Translations under genes and position numbers: made by a program
Shown here: piece after piece, positions 43,419-51,404 of the stretch
Position numbering within the stretch: the stretch's first letter is position 1
How the letters are laid out: the number at the start of each line of letters is the position of its first letter
Source: DATEPR01 sp963780635
GTDB taxonomy: Bacteria; Actinomycetota; Actinomycetes; Mycobacteriales; Pseudonocardiaceae
Assembly (NCBI GenBank): GCA_963780635.1
Contig: CAWACW010000015.1
Span: 434,001-498,000 of the forward strand
DNA: 64,000 bases
Direction: 5' to 3'
Notes under the pieces: generated by a model
The model's input: the letters and a program-made list of their open reading frames with translations, nothing else
What the model was told of the DNA's origin: nothing
The model's database searches: none

Positions 43419-44214
43419 CCTGCACCGCGAACTCGCGCCGGTCTCCGAGACCGCGTGGTCCCAGATCGAGGAGGAGGCGGCCAGGACCATCAAGCGGCAC
43501 CTGGCGGCACGCCGCGTGGTGGACGTGCACGGCCCCAGCGGGCCGGAGTTCTCCGCCGTCGGCACCGGTCATGTGCGGCCCATCGCCGAGCCGGCGCCCG
43601 GTGTGCTGGCCAGGCAGCGGGACGTGCGGCCGCTGGTGGAGCTGCGGGTGCCGTTCGAGCTGAACCGGCAGGCCGTCGACGACGCCGAGCGCGGAGCGCA
43701 GGACTCGGACTGGCAGCCGGTCAAGGACGCGGCCCGGCAACTGGCGTTCGCCGAGGACCGGCTGGTGTTCGAGGGCTACCCGGCCGCCGAGATCGGCGGG
43801 CTGCGCAAGGGCACGAGCAACCCGGTGCTGACGCTGCCCGCCGACGTCCGGGACTACCCGGAGACCATCGCCCAGGGCCTGTCCGCGCTGCGCCGGGCAG
43901 GCGTGAACGGGCCGTACTCGGTGGTGCTCAGCGCGGACGCCTACACGCTGGTCAGCGAGACGCGGGACCACGGTTACCCCGTGCTGGAGCACATCCGGCG
44001 GATGGTCACCGGCGAGATCGTGTGGGGCCCGGCCATCGACGGCGCGTTCGTGCTGACCACCCGGGGCGGCGACTTCGACCTGCACCTCGGGCAGGACGTG
44101 TCGATCGGCTACCTGTCGCACACCGACACGTCCGTCACCCTGTACCTGCAGGAGACGCTGACGTTCCTGCTCGCCACCGGCGAGGCGGTCGTGGCGGTGT
44201 CCGCGGCGGGCTGA
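43411..44214 (+). CDS. Family 1 encapsulin shell protein (Cfp29/linocin-like)
   Basis: 267-residue HK97-fold shell protein, the usual length for 60-subunit T=1 compartments. It starts MNNLHRELAPVSETAWSQIE, almost the canonical mycobacterial Cfp29 start. It continues with IKRHLAARRVVDVHGPSGPE, PVKDAARQLAFAEDRLVFEG, GPYSVVLSADAYTLVSETRD, DGAFVLTTRGGDFDLHLGQD and YLQETLTFLLATGEAVV, all hallmark segments. It overlaps the DyP gene by eight bases, so cargo and shell are coupled. It converges with the deazaflavin-dependent oxidoreductase gene, whose stop is seven bases beyond. Confidence 0.97.
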   Translation: MNNLHRELAPVSETAWSQIEEEAARTIKRHLAARRVVDVHGPSGPEFSAVGTGHVRPIAEPAPGVLARQRDVRPLVELRVPFELNRQAVDDAERGAQDSDWQPVKDAARQLAFAEDRLVFEGYPAAEIGGLRKGTSNPVLTLPADVRDYPETIAQGLSALRRAGVNGPYSVVLSADAYTLVSETRDHGYPVLEHIRRMVTGEIVWGPAIDGAFVLTTRGGDFDLHLGQDVSIGYLSHTDTSVTLYLQETLTFLLATGEAVVAVSAAG

Positions 44215-44221
44215 GCCGGGA

Positions 44222-44665
44222 TCACCTGGCGTCGCTGATCGCGAAGATCGGGTAGCCCGGGGCGATCTCGCGCAGCTTCGCGTCGTCGGCCTTCGCGTCG
44301 ACGCCGTCGAAGAACACGCCGACCTCCCACTTCCAGCGCTTGAGGTAGGCGCGCAGGATGGCGGGCTTGACGTCGTCGGCCAGTTCGGTGGGCGCGAATC
44401 GCTCCACCCGCTTGCCGACGCGCAGCTCACCCTCGCCGGCGACCCGCAGGTTGCGCACCCACTGGGTCACACCACGCGGTGCGACGAGGTAGCGCTGCCC
44501 GTCCACGACCAGCAGGTTGACCGGGGTGCTGCGCAGCTCACCGCTCTTGCGGCCCCGCACGGACAGCACTCGCGAGCCCATGATGCTGACGCCCAGCCTG
44601 GTGAGCCGGGCCACGGCCACGTTGAAGAAATCGGTGGCGTGCTTCGGGGCGATGTAGCGGTCCAT
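44222..44665 (-). CDS. Deazaflavin (F420)-dependent nitroreductase-family protein
   Basis: 147 residues of the Ddn/DUF385 split-barrel family that uses reduced F420. The sequence MDRYIAPKHATDFFNVAVAR leads to SVRGRKSGELRSTPVNLL, the conserved RxGKSGxxRxTP F420-phosphate site, and YLVAPRGVTQWVRNLRVAGE. The ATG at 44665 has AAGGAGGA upstream; the longer frame crosses the operator region. It is divergent from a TetR gene, with two copies of a perfect palindrome between them, so it is very likely repressed by that TetR. An F420-dependent glucose-6-phosphate dehydrogenase two genes away can supply F420H2. Confidence 0.88.
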   Translation of the reverse strand: MDRYIAPKHATDFFNVAVARLTRLGVSIMGSRVLSVRGRKSGELRSTPVNLLVVDGQRYLVAPRGVTQWVRNLRVAGEGELRVGKRVERFAPTELADDVKPAILRAYLKRWKWEVGVFFDGVDAKADDAKLREIAPGYPIFAISDAR

Positions 44666-44683
44666 CGGGTCCTCCTTGGCGTT

Positions 44684-44698
44684 GAGAGCGGTGCTCTC
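44684..44698. promoter_or_regulatory. TetR operator 1
   Basis: GAGAGCGGTGCTCTC is a perfect palindrome (6-3-6) just upstream of the Ddn-like start. A second copy lies 52 bases away (centre to centre). Confidence 0.75.
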
Positions 44699-44736
44699 GC
44701 TTGAGATCAGTAGACACCTACTCCGAGCGCTTGTCA

Positions 44737-44749
44737 AGAGCGGTGCTCT
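44737..44749. promoter_or_regulatory. TetR operator 2
   Basis: AGAGCGGTGCTCT repeats the core of operator 1 exactly. It overlaps a TTGTCA-like -35 box (44731) and is 41 bases upstream of the TetR start, fitting autoregulation as well as control of the divergent gene. Confidence 0.75.
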
Positions 44750-44789
44750 CTGGTTTGAGCGACGCTCCAATCGGTGGCACACTGCCACC

Positions 44790-45497
44790 ATGAACGCTGG
44801 ACGGACCGCACGCGAACGGGCCAGGGCCGAGCTGACCCAGGAGATCAAGGACGAGGCCCGGCGGCAGCTGGCCGGATCCGGCGCGGGCGGGCTGTCACTG
44901 CGGGCGGTGGCCCGCGAGCTGGGCATGGTGTCCTCGGCGCTGTACCGGTACTTCCCGAGCCGGGACGACCTGCTCACCGCGCTGATCATCGAGGCGTACG
45001 ACGCGCTGGGGGCGGCCGCGGAGAAGGCCGCCGCCGACGTACCCAGGACGGACGTGCGCGGCAGGTGGGCGGCCGGCTGCCACGCGGTCCGCGCCTGGGC
45101 CGTCGCGCAGCCGCACGAGTACGCCCTGATCTACGGCTCCCCCGTGCCCGGCTATCACGCCCCCAAAGTGACGGTCGCGGCCGCGGCCCGGGTGTCGCTG
45201 CTGCTCGTCGGCGTGCTGCGGGACGCCCGGAGCGCGGGCACGCTGACCGTGCCCGAACAGGTGGGACCACTCACCCCGGTGCTGGCCCGGCAGGCCGAAG
45301 GCCTGGCCGCCGAGGTCGCACCGGAGCTGCCGCCGGTGGTGCTGGTGAACGCGATCATCGCGTGGTCCCAGCTGTTCGGGATGGTGAGCTTCGAGCTGTT
45401 CGGTCAGTTCGTGGGCAGCGTCGACCCCACCGACGAGTTCTTCGCCACCGCCGTCGAGCGGATGGCCGACCTGGTCGGGCTGCCCACCCGGACCTGA
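44790..45497 (+). CDS. TetR-family regulator (TetR_C_13-like)
   Basis: 235 residues. The N-terminal helix-turn-helix includes LRAVARELGMVSSALYRYFPSRDDLLTALI (residues ~38-67), written here in two halves: LRAVARELGMVSSALY and RYFPSRDDLLTALI. The C-terminal ligand domain (WAAGCHAVRAWAVAQPHEYA, LIYGSPVPGYHAP) matches a common actinobacterial subgroup with the GSPVPGY motif. The DNA-binding target is visible as two identical palindromes in the divergent promoter. Its stop is two bases from that of the convergent F420-dependent glucose-6-phosphate dehydrogenase. The inducer is unknown. Confidence 0.92.
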   Translation: MNAGRTARERARAELTQEIKDEARRQLAGSGAGGLSLRAVARELGMVSSALYRYFPSRDDLLTALIIEAYDALGAAAEKAAADVPRTDVRGRWAAGCHAVRAWAVAQPHEYALIYGSPVPGYHAPKVTVAAAARVSLLLVGVLRDARSAGTLTVPEQVGPLTPVLARQAEGLAAEVAPELPPVVLVNAIIAWSQLFGMVSFELFGQFVGSVDPTDEFFATAVERMADLVGLPTRT

Positions 45498-45498
45498 C

Positions 45499-46506
45499 TC
45501 AGGCCTTGGGGAGCTTGCGCAGCCGAGGCAGGATCTGCTCGCCGTAGAGCTTGAGGAATCGTTCCTGGTCCGGACCGGGCGCGTGGAACACCAGGTGCGT
45601 GAAGCCCAGATCGAGGTACTCGGCGACCTTCGCGACGTGCTCGTCCGGGTCGGACGACACGATGAACCGCTTGGCCGACCGCTCGACCGGCAGCGCGTCC
45701 GCGAGCCGCTGCATCTCCACCGGGTCCTCGACGTCCGCCTTCTCCTCAGCCGTCAGCCCGAGAGCGCCCCAGAAGTGCGTGTCGTTCAAAGCTCGCTGCG
45801 CGTCCGGGTCGAAGGAGACCTTGACCTCGATCATCAGGTCGATGTCCTCGATCGCCCGGCCGGACTGCTCGACACCGGTGCGCACCGCGGGCACCAGCGT
45901 GTCCGTGTAGAGCGCCGGGTCCTTGCCGCTGGTGGTGATGAAACCGTCGCCACGCCTGCCCGCCAGCCGGGTGGCCGCCGGGCCGGAACCCGCGATGTAG
46001 AGCGGCACCGGCGTGTCCGGGAGGTCGTAGATGGTGGCCTTGTCGGTGCTGTAGAACTCGCCGTCGAACGTGACCCGCTCGTCCGTCCACAGGAGCCTGA
46101 TCAGGTCGATGGCCTCCTTGAACCTGGCGAAGCGCACCTTCGGCGGCGGCCACTCCACGCCCAGCGGCGACTCGTTCATCGACTCGCCGGAGCCGATGCC
46201 CAGCACGACCCGCCCCGGGTAGAGGCAGCCGAGGGTGGCGAAGGCCTGCGCGACCACGGCCGGGTGGTAGCGGAACGTCGGCGTCAGCACACTGGTGCCG
46301 ATCATCACCCGTTCCGTCGCACCGCCGAGCGCGCCCAGCCAGGGCAGCGCCGCGGGAGCGTGTCCACCGTCGTGCCGCCACGGCTGCAGGTGATCGCTGA
46401 CGAACACCGAGTCGAAGCCCTGCTCCTCCGCGAGCACCGAGTAGCGCAACAACTCCCTGGGCGCGAACTGCTCAGCCGATGCCTTGTACCCGAACCTGAC
46501 GACCAT
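45499..46506 (-). CDS. fgd: F420-dependent glucose-6-phosphate dehydrogenase
   Basis: 335-residue luciferase-like TIM-barrel enzyme that oxidises glucose-6-phosphate while reducing F420. Family marks are FGYKASAEQFAPRELLRYSV with the catalytic region, VFVSDHLQPWRHDGGHAP (catalytic His and Trp), GIGSGESMNESPLG and VPLYIAGSGPAATRLAGRRG. The length equals mycobacterial FGD. AAGGGG precedes the ATG at 46506. It is divergent from an ArsR-SRPBCC pair. As the main source of F420H2 in actinobacteria it can serve the Ddn-like protein next to it. Confidence 0.93.
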   Translation of the reverse strand: MVVRFGYKASAEQFAPRELLRYSVLAEEQGFDSVFVSDHLQPWRHDGGHAPAALPWLGALGGATERVMIGTSVLTPTFRYHPAVVAQAFATLGCLYPGRVVLGIGSGESMNESPLGVEWPPPKVRFARFKEAIDLIRLLWTDERVTFDGEFYSTDKATIYDLPDTPVPLYIAGSGPAATRLAGRRGDGFITTSGKDPALYTDTLVPAVRTGVEQSGRAIEDIDLMIEVKVSFDPDAQRALNDTHFWGALGLTAEEKADVEDPVEMQRLADALPVERSAKRFIVSSDPDEHVAKVAEYLDLGFTHLVFHAPGPDQERFLKLYGEQILPRLRKLPKA

Positions 46507-46619
46507 CAGTGCCAACCCCTTCCGGCGACCGGCTCTGCCGCCGTCGCCTCTCCTCGATCGTTCCACCGGTTCGGGTGGGCAGGAAATCGAACTCGGCGTG
46601 GGCGTCGCCACTGCTTGAC

Positions 46620-46639
46620 ATGTGACCTTTTGGTCACAT
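46620..46639. promoter_or_regulatory. ArsR operator overlapping its promoter
   Basis: ATGTGACC-TTTT-GGTCACAT is a perfect 8-bp inverted repeat between a TTGACA -35 box (46615) and an ATAACC-like -10 region, ending 11 bases before the ArsR start. It should allow the repressor to block its own operon. Confidence 0.75.
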
Positions 46640-46650
46640 AACCTCGCGTG

Positions 46651-46992
46651 GTGAACGACGACGAGGACGGCGTGTTCAAGGCACTCGCCGACCCGACTCG
46701 CCGGTTCCTGTTGGACCTGCTGTTCGTCCGGGACGGCCGCACACTGACCGAACTGGAGTCGGAGCTGGAGATGACGCGCTTCGGCGCCATGAAGCACCTG
46801 CGGGTCCTGGAGGACGCGAACCTCGTGGTCACCCGCCGGTCCGGCCGGGAGAAGCTGCACTTCCTCAACCCGGTCCCGATCCGGCTGATCCACGACCGGT
46901 GGATCGACAAGTTCACCGAACGCCAGGTCAGCGCCCTGGCAGACCTCAAAAGTCAACTGGAGAACCGAGCGAAAGCCGAGGAGCAGCCATGA
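46651..46992 (+). CDS. ArsR-family regulator
   Basis: 113-residue winged-helix repressor. It begins with GVFKALADPTRRFLLDLLFV, followed by the recognition region LESELEMTRFGAMKHLRVLE and the wing VVTRRSGREKLHFLNP. No metal-binding Cys pair is present, so this belongs to the metal-independent ArsR branch typically paired with SRPBCC (AHSA1) proteins. GTG 46651 is used; a GTG one codon earlier is also possible. It overlaps the SRPBCC gene by four bases. A perfect palindrome covers its promoter. Confidence 0.92.
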   Translation: MNDDEDGVFKALADPTRRFLLDLLFVRDGRTLTELESELEMTRFGAMKHLRVLEDANLVVTRRSGREKLHFLNPVPIRLIHDRWIDKFTERQVSALADLKSQLENRAKAEEQP

Positions 46993-47495
46993 CCGACACC
47001 ACCGCAGTCACGCGCACGACCGTCCAGGTGCACCGGGTCTTCATCAAGGCCACGCCGCAGGCGATCTGGGACGCCCTGGTCGACCCGGACTGGAACCGGC
47101 GTTACGGCTACCAGTGCGTGTCCGAGTTCAACCTGCGGCCGGGCGGCTCGTTCCGCACCCTGTCCAGCGCGGCCATGAAGGAGTACGGGTCACCCGACGT
47201 GATCATCGACGGCGAGGTGATCGAGGCCGACCCGCCACGCAGACTGGTGCAGACGTGGCGCGCGCTGTTCACCCCCGAGATCGCGGCCGAGGGTCCTACG
47301 CGGCTGACCTACGAGATCGACCAGCTCGGCGCCGGCAACGGGGTGTGCCGGGTGACTCTCACGCACGAGCTGGAGAACGCGCCGCTCACCGCGCGGCAGA
47401 CCGCAGGCGAGATCCCGGAGGCGGGCGGCGGCTGGGCCATGATCCTGTCCGACCTGAAGACGCTGCTGGAGACCGGCACGAGCTTCCAGGCCTAG
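46989..47495 (+). CDS. SRPBCC (AHSA1-type) protein
   Basis: 168-residue START/Bet v1-like fold with a hydrophobic cavity. It shows VHRVFIKATPQAIWDALVDP at the start, YGSPDVIIDGEVIEADPPRR in the middle, VQTWRALFTPEIAAEGPTRL and the final helix AMILSDLKTLLETG, all typical of AHSA1 domains coupled to ArsR repressors. The ligand or client is unknown. ATG overlaps the ArsR stop. A strong hairpin terminator lies 19 bases after the stop. Confidence 0.9.
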   Translation: MTDTTAVTRTTVQVHRVFIKATPQAIWDALVDPDWNRRYGYQCVSEFNLRPGGSFRTLSSAAMKEYGSPDVIIDGEVIEADPPRRLVQTWRALFTPEIAAEGPTRLTYEIDQLGAGNGVCRVTLTHELENAPLTARQTAGEIPEAGGGWAMILSDLKTLLETGTSFQA

Positions 47496-47513
47496 CCGTA
47501 CCGACCGGGGAGG

Positions 47514-47549
47514 GGGAACGGACCGCCGCACTCGCGGCGGTCCGTTCCC
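47514..47549 (+). terminator. Rho-independent-like terminator after ArsR-SRPBCC operon
   Basis: A perfect 16-bp stem (GGGAACGGACCGCCGC and its complement) with loop ACTC. It is followed by GTAGG rather than a U-run. Position and stability fit an operon terminator. Confidence 0.8.
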
Positions 47550-47554
47550 GTAGG

Positions 47555-47650
47555 TCAGCGCGCGGGGCGCAGGACCGACTCGGTGATCGAGTTCGCGGGC
47601 AGTGTCCGCACGGCACGTCCGTCGGCTGCGAGCCCGGTCCCGGCGACGAC
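47555..47650 (-). pseudogene. Possible C-terminal remnant of an enzyme
   Basis: A minus-strand frame ends GTGLAADGRAVRTLPANSIT followed by ESVLRPAR-stop. The LPANSIT pattern resembles the C-terminal beta-sandwich of some glycoside hydrolases. There is no upstream continuation in the same frame, so at most this is a leftover. Confidence 0.25.
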
Positions 47651-47746
47651 GTGGCGCCGCTGGACGGCTGCCCGAGGTCGGCGTCGCCGGTGACCGAACC
47701 GCTCACGGGTTGACCGTGACACCGTGTCAGGAGCTACCACGAGACG

Positions 47747-48646
47747 ATGAACTCCTACTACGCGACACACAGCAGGTTCAGCGATCCCGGCGCCCTGGCC
47801 CCGTGGCTGGACTCGGTGGCACCCGACCTGGCCACGATCCGCGAGGCCGCGGCCACGCTGGTCTTCCACTACGTGGCCAATGGCGACATCACCCAGCACG
47901 GTTTCCAGCAGCGGCGGTCCGCGGAGATCAACCTCCGGTACGCGGCGGACCTGCTGGCGCGGCTGCACGAACTGGACCCGGCGCCGCCGGGTGCGCGGCG
48001 GGCACCCACTGACCGTGTCGTCGGCTGCTGCCGGGACTTCAGCCTGCTGTTCGTGACGATGGCCCGCCACCACGGCATCCCGGCCCGCAGCCGGGTCGGC
48101 TTCGCCACGTACCTGCTGCCGGACTGGGCGATGGACCACGTGATCGCCGAAGTGTGGGACGAGGGCGAACAGCGGTGGCGGCTGGTCGAGCCGCAGCTGC
48201 CGGCCGGGTTCACCGATCCGGCCGACGGCACCGAGCTGGACCTGCTCGACGTGCCGCGCGACAAGTTCCTCGTCGGCCCGGACGCGTGGGCGGACTGCCG
48301 GGCGGGCAAGCGCGATCCGGAGCGGTTCGTGGTGTGGCCGGACCTGCCGGAGCCGTTCCTGCGCAGCTGGCCGTATCTGACGCACAACCTGGTGCTGGAC
48401 CTGGCCGCGCTGAACAAGCAGGAGATGATCCTGTGGGATCTGTGGGGCGTGATCCTGCCGGGTAGCCCGCGAGACGGGTTGCGGGAGCGGCTGGACGGTG
48501 TGGCCGAGGTGCTGCGCACGCCGGACGTCACGGTCGACCAGCTGCGGGCCGTCTACGAGACGGACGACCTGCGGGTGCCCGACACCGTAACCACGGTGAT
48601 TCCGCCCACTCACGCACCGTCGCTGGTCACCCTGCGGGCCGAGTGA
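47747..48646 (+). CDS. Transglutaminase-like domain protein
   Basis: A 299-residue cytoplasmic protein with the papain-like transglutaminase core. The catalytic Cys is in GCCRDFSLLFVTMARHHGIP (~residue 94), the His in DHVIAEVWDEGEQRWRLVEP (~residue 128) and the Asp region follows directly. The N-terminal part is helical (MNSYYATHSRFSDPGALAPW). The C-terminal extension (LDLAALNKQEMILWDLWGV) is shared with a family of unknown bacterial transglutaminase-like proteins. It may be a peptidase or amidase rather than a cross-linker. It has its own promoter after the ArsR terminator and is followed at 94 bases by a DUF2236 gene. Confidence 0.82.
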   Translation: MNSYYATHSRFSDPGALAPWLDSVAPDLATIREAAATLVFHYVANGDITQHGFQQRRSAEINLRYAADLLARLHELDPAPPGARRAPTDRVVGCCRDFSLLFVTMARHHGIPARSRVGFATYLLPDWAMDHVIAEVWDEGEQRWRLVEPQLPAGFTDPADGTELDLLDVPRDKFLVGPDAWADCRAGKRDPERFVVWPDLPEPFLRSWPYLTHNLVLDLAALNKQEMILWDLWGVILPGSPRDGLRERLDGVAEVLRTPDVTVDQLRAVYETDDLRVPDTVTTVIPPTHAPSLVTLRAE

Positions 48647-48740
48647 CCTCGATACACCGCAACAAGCCTCCACAGTGGAACCAATACCTACGTCTCGCGG
48701 TTTTCCTCGGCGACCGGTCGATCGGGCGCATGATGGGAAC

Positions 48741-49604
48741 ATGGTGTTGGAGATGCCCGCCGCCCGGCTGGCCGAGGTCCGCAAGCGCCTCGGCGAGGGG
48801 TTGTTCGGACTCGTCGCCGGTCCGCGCGGCGACCGCAACCGCGCGCGCATCCACGAGACGCCCGGACCGCGCTGGTTCGACGAGGACCGGCCGGTACGGC
48901 GGGTGCACGGCGACGCGTCCATGTTCGTCGGTGGCCTGCGCGCACTGTTGCTGCAGTCGCTGCATCCGTTGGCGATGGCGGGCGTGGCGGAGCACTCCGA
49001 CTACAAGGGCGACCCGTGGGGCAGGCTGCAGCGCACCAGCACGTTCCTGGCCGTCACCACGTACGGCACGGCGGCCGACGCGGAGAAGGCCGTGCGGCGG
49101 GTGCGGGCGGTGCACGAGCACGTCGAGGGCACCGCGGCCGACGGGCGGCCGTACCGCGCGGCGGATCCGCATCTGCTGCGCTGGGTGCACGTGGCAGAGG
49201 TGGACAGCTTCCTGGAGTGTCACCAGCGGTACGGGCGGGAGCCGTTGGACGAGGCGGGCCGCGACGGGTACGTGGCCGACATGGCCGTCGTCGCGCGGGC
49301 GCTCGGTGTGATCGACCCGCCGGAGAGCCGGGCCGAACTGGCAGCGCAACTGGCCGCCTACCGGCCGGAACTGCGCAGCACACCAGAGGCCAGGGAGGCG
49401 GCGAAGTTCCTGCTGGTCCAGACGCCGTTGCCGCTGCTGGCGAAGGCGCCGTACGCGCTGCTGGCGGCGACCGCCGTGGGCACGCTGCCCGCCTGGGCCC
49501 GGTGGCCGCTGCGGCTGCCGTACCTGCCGCTCACCGAGGCCACGGCCGTGCGGCTGGCGGGGCGGACCATCGTCGGCGGGATCCGCTGGGTCATGACCTC
49601 CTGA
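48741..49604 (+). CDS. Oxygenase MpaB-family (DUF2236) protein
   Basis: 287 residues of the DUF2236/MpaB-like family, heme-dependent oxygenases related to latex-clearing protein. It shows RRVHGDASMFVGGLRALLLQ, then SLHPLAMAGVAEHSDYKGDP with conserved His residues, DPWGRLQRTSTFLAVTTYG and HLLRWVHVAEVDSFLECHQR, which carries the probable heme-ligand His. The substrate is unknown; such genes are abundant in actinobacteria. ATG 48741 follows GGGA; the frame extends upstream to 48675 without a better start. Its last 14 bases overlap the convergent SDR gene. Confidence 0.88.
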   Translation: MVLEMPAARLAEVRKRLGEGLFGLVAGPRGDRNRARIHETPGPRWFDEDRPVRRVHGDASMFVGGLRALLLQSLHPLAMAGVAEHSDYKGDPWGRLQRTSTFLAVTTYGTAADAEKAVRRVRAVHEHVEGTAADGRPYRAADPHLLRWVHVAEVDSFLECHQRYGREPLDEAGRDGYVADMAVVARALGVIDPPESRAELAAQLAAYRPELRSTPEAREAAKFLLVQTPLPLLAKAPYALLAATAVGTLPAWARWPLRLPYLPLTEATAVRLAGRTIVGGIRWVMTS

Positions 49605-50457
49605 TCGGCGGCGTGACCACGGCGGCGTCGGGAAAGTCCGTCGACCGGCTCACGTCCGCCCATTGTGCTGCCTCGGCCGCGCGGAGCTCCGAGGCGTTCT
49701 CGGCCGCGGCCAGGGCGTCGGAGCCGAGGAGCAGGTGCAGTGGCGGCTCGGGCACGTCGACGATGCCGACGATCGCCAGCGCGGCACGGTCTGGATCACC
49801 CTGCTGCGTGCCGTCGACCTCGCGGCGGAAGGCATTCATCCGCCCGACGGTGTCGGCGTAGTCGGGACCGACGGCGGGCAGTGTCATGGACGAGCCGCCC
49901 CAGTCGGTGCGGAAGGCGCCCGGCTCGACGATGGTCACCTTGATGCCGAGCGGGGACACCTCGTTGTGCAGGACCTTGGCGAAGCCTTCGACGGCGAACT
50001 TCGCCGACTGGTAGGCGGCCAAACCGGGTGTGCCACCGACGCGGCCGCCGACCGACGAGATCTGCAGGATGTGCCCGGACCGCCGGCCGCGGAGCACGGG
50101 CAGGGCGGCGCGGGTGACGTTGACGACACCGAAGAAGTTCGTCTCGATCTGGGCGCGGAAGTCGGCCGGGTCGGTCTCCTCGATGGGTGAGGAGTTCGCG
50201 TAGCCGGCGTTGTTGACGACGACGTCGAGCCGACCGAACGCGGCGACGGCGCTGCGCACGGCCTGCTCGGCGGCGGCGGGATCGGTGACGTCGAGGGAGA
50301 TCGCGCGGACCTGGTCGCCGTAACGATCGACCAGGTCACGGAGGTCCTCGGGGTCACGAGCGGTGGCCACGACCTGGTGGCCCGCATCGAGTGCGGCGAC
50401 GGCCAGCGAGCGACCGAGACCGCGGGAGCTGCCGGTGATGAGCCATACCTTCGACAT
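49591..50457 (-). CDS. Short-chain dehydrogenase/reductase
   Basis: 288-residue classical SDR with NAD(P)-binding TGSSRGLGRSLA at residue 8, the NNAG motif (VVVNNAGYANSS), the catalytic Ser in ISSVGGRVGG, and YxxxK in AAYQSAKFAVEGF. The ARDPEDL after beta 2 suggests NADP preference. The long C-terminus resembles oxidoreductases acting on hydroxysteroid-like or small ketone substrates. It is divergent from a TetR gene 64 bases away, which is the likely regulator. Confidence 0.92.
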   Translation of the reverse strand: MSKVWLITGSSRGLGRSLAVAALDAGHQVVATARDPEDLRDLVDRYGDQVRAISLDVTDPAAAEQAVRSAVAAFGRLDVVVNNAGYANSSPIEETDPADFRAQIETNFFGVVNVTRAALPVLRGRRSGHILQISSVGGRVGGTPGLAAYQSAKFAVEGFAKVLHNEVSPLGIKVTIVEPGAFRTDWGGSSMTLPAVGPDYADTVGRMNAFRREVDGTQQGDPDRAALAIVGIVDVPEPPLHLLLGSDALAAAENASELRAAEAAQWADVSRSTDFPDAAVVTPPIRRS

Positions 50458-50520
50458 GAGGACATAGTGCCACACTCTTGAGACACTTACCCGGCGAGGC
50501 GCCCCACTAGTATCGCGGTC

Positions 50521-51063
50521 ATGAGAGCGGACGCAGCCCGAAATGTGGACGCGGTGCTGCGCACCGGCGCCAGCCTGCTCGCCGACGACCCGGCCACGAG
50601 CATCGCGGCGATCGCGGCGGCGGCGGGCGTCGACCGGCGGACGGTGTACCGGCGGTTCGCCACGCGGGAAGCGTTGCTGGCGGCGGTGTTCCAGGCGAAA
50701 CTGGCGGCGGCGACGAGAGTGCTGGACGAGGCGCGGTTGCGGGAGGCGCCAGTGGGCGTCGCATTGCACCGGTATGTCGAGGGGATCATCCCGGTGAGCA
50801 GGCAGTGGCCGGTGGACGTGCGGCGGATGATGATCGCGGATCCGGTGGCGCATCCGTTGCGGGAGAAGCAAAGCGCGCGTCTGGATGCGTTCCTGGAGCG
50901 CGCGGCGGACGAGGGCCTGTTCCGATCGGATGTGCCCGCGGGGTTCACCCGGGCATTGCTGGACCAGTTGGTCGACCTGGTGGCGCACTCGTACCCGTCG
51001 CTGGCACCGGGCCCGGCGGCTGATCTCGTGGTGGAGACGTTGCTGCGCGGCGCAGGCCGGTGA
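50521..51063 (+). CDS. TetR-family regulator
   Basis: 180 residues. The helix-turn-helix is IAAIAAAAGVDRRTVYRRFA (about residues 28-47), followed by TREALLAAVFQAKL. The C-terminal domain is short (VALHRYVEGIIPVSRQWPVD). ATG 50521 opens the gene, 63 bases from the divergent SDR it probably controls. ACACT direct repeats (ACACT-N6-ACACT near 50471) are in the gap, but no clean palindrome was found. The 3' end is duplicated just downstream. Confidence 0.88.
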   Translation: MRADAARNVDAVLRTGASLLADDPATSIAAIAAAAGVDRRTVYRRFATREALLAAVFQAKLAAATRVLDEARLREAPVGVALHRYVEGIIPVSRQWPVDVRRMMIADPVAHPLREKQSARLDAFLERAADEGLFRSDVPAGFTRALLDQLVDLVAHSYPSLAPGPAADLVVETLLRGAGR

Positions 51064-51121
51064 CTGTCCACGAGGCGGAGACGTTGCTGCGTGCCGCAGG
51101 CCAGTGACTGTCCACGTGGCG
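51034..51121 (+). repeat. 44-bp tandem duplication of the TetR gene's 3' end
   Basis: The segment beginning GAGACGTTGCTGCG at 51034, which includes the TetR stop, is repeated from 51078 with four to five differences. It shows a small recent duplication past the gene end. Confidence 0.8.
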
Positions 51122-51128
51122 GCCAGCG

Positions 51129-51400
51129 TTACGTGGCCCTCGCTTGGCACCAGGAATGGTTCCGAGTGAGGTAGCGGGTGAAGGTGGGGCCGCAGGCGGT
51201 GAGGCCGGCGGTCAGTTCGGCGGTACTGAGTTGGCGGGGCTGAAAGGTCCGCGTCCAGCGGGCGTGGTCGGTCGAGTAGGTGACGGTCGCGTCGAGCAGG
51301 CCGTCGGCGATCGAGTGGACATCGAGGGTGCCGTCCCCTCGGCGAGCAACTCACCGCCAGTCGGCCTCGGGACGGGCAGTTCATCGGCGGCGAAATCCAT
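51129..51400 (-). pseudogene. Remnant of a SAM-dependent methyltransferase-like gene
   Basis: On the minus strand one frame gives DFAADELPVPRPTGGELL and, after a frame change near 51330, another gives DVHSIADGLLDATVTYSTDH then ARWTRTFQPRQLSTAELTAG and ends CQARAT-stop. The second part resembles the C-terminal half of class I methyltransferases (DGLxDATVTY..WTxTFxxRxLT). The N-terminal half with the SAM-binding site is missing, so it is a decayed fragment. Confidence 0.5.
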
Positions 51401-51404
51401 CTCG

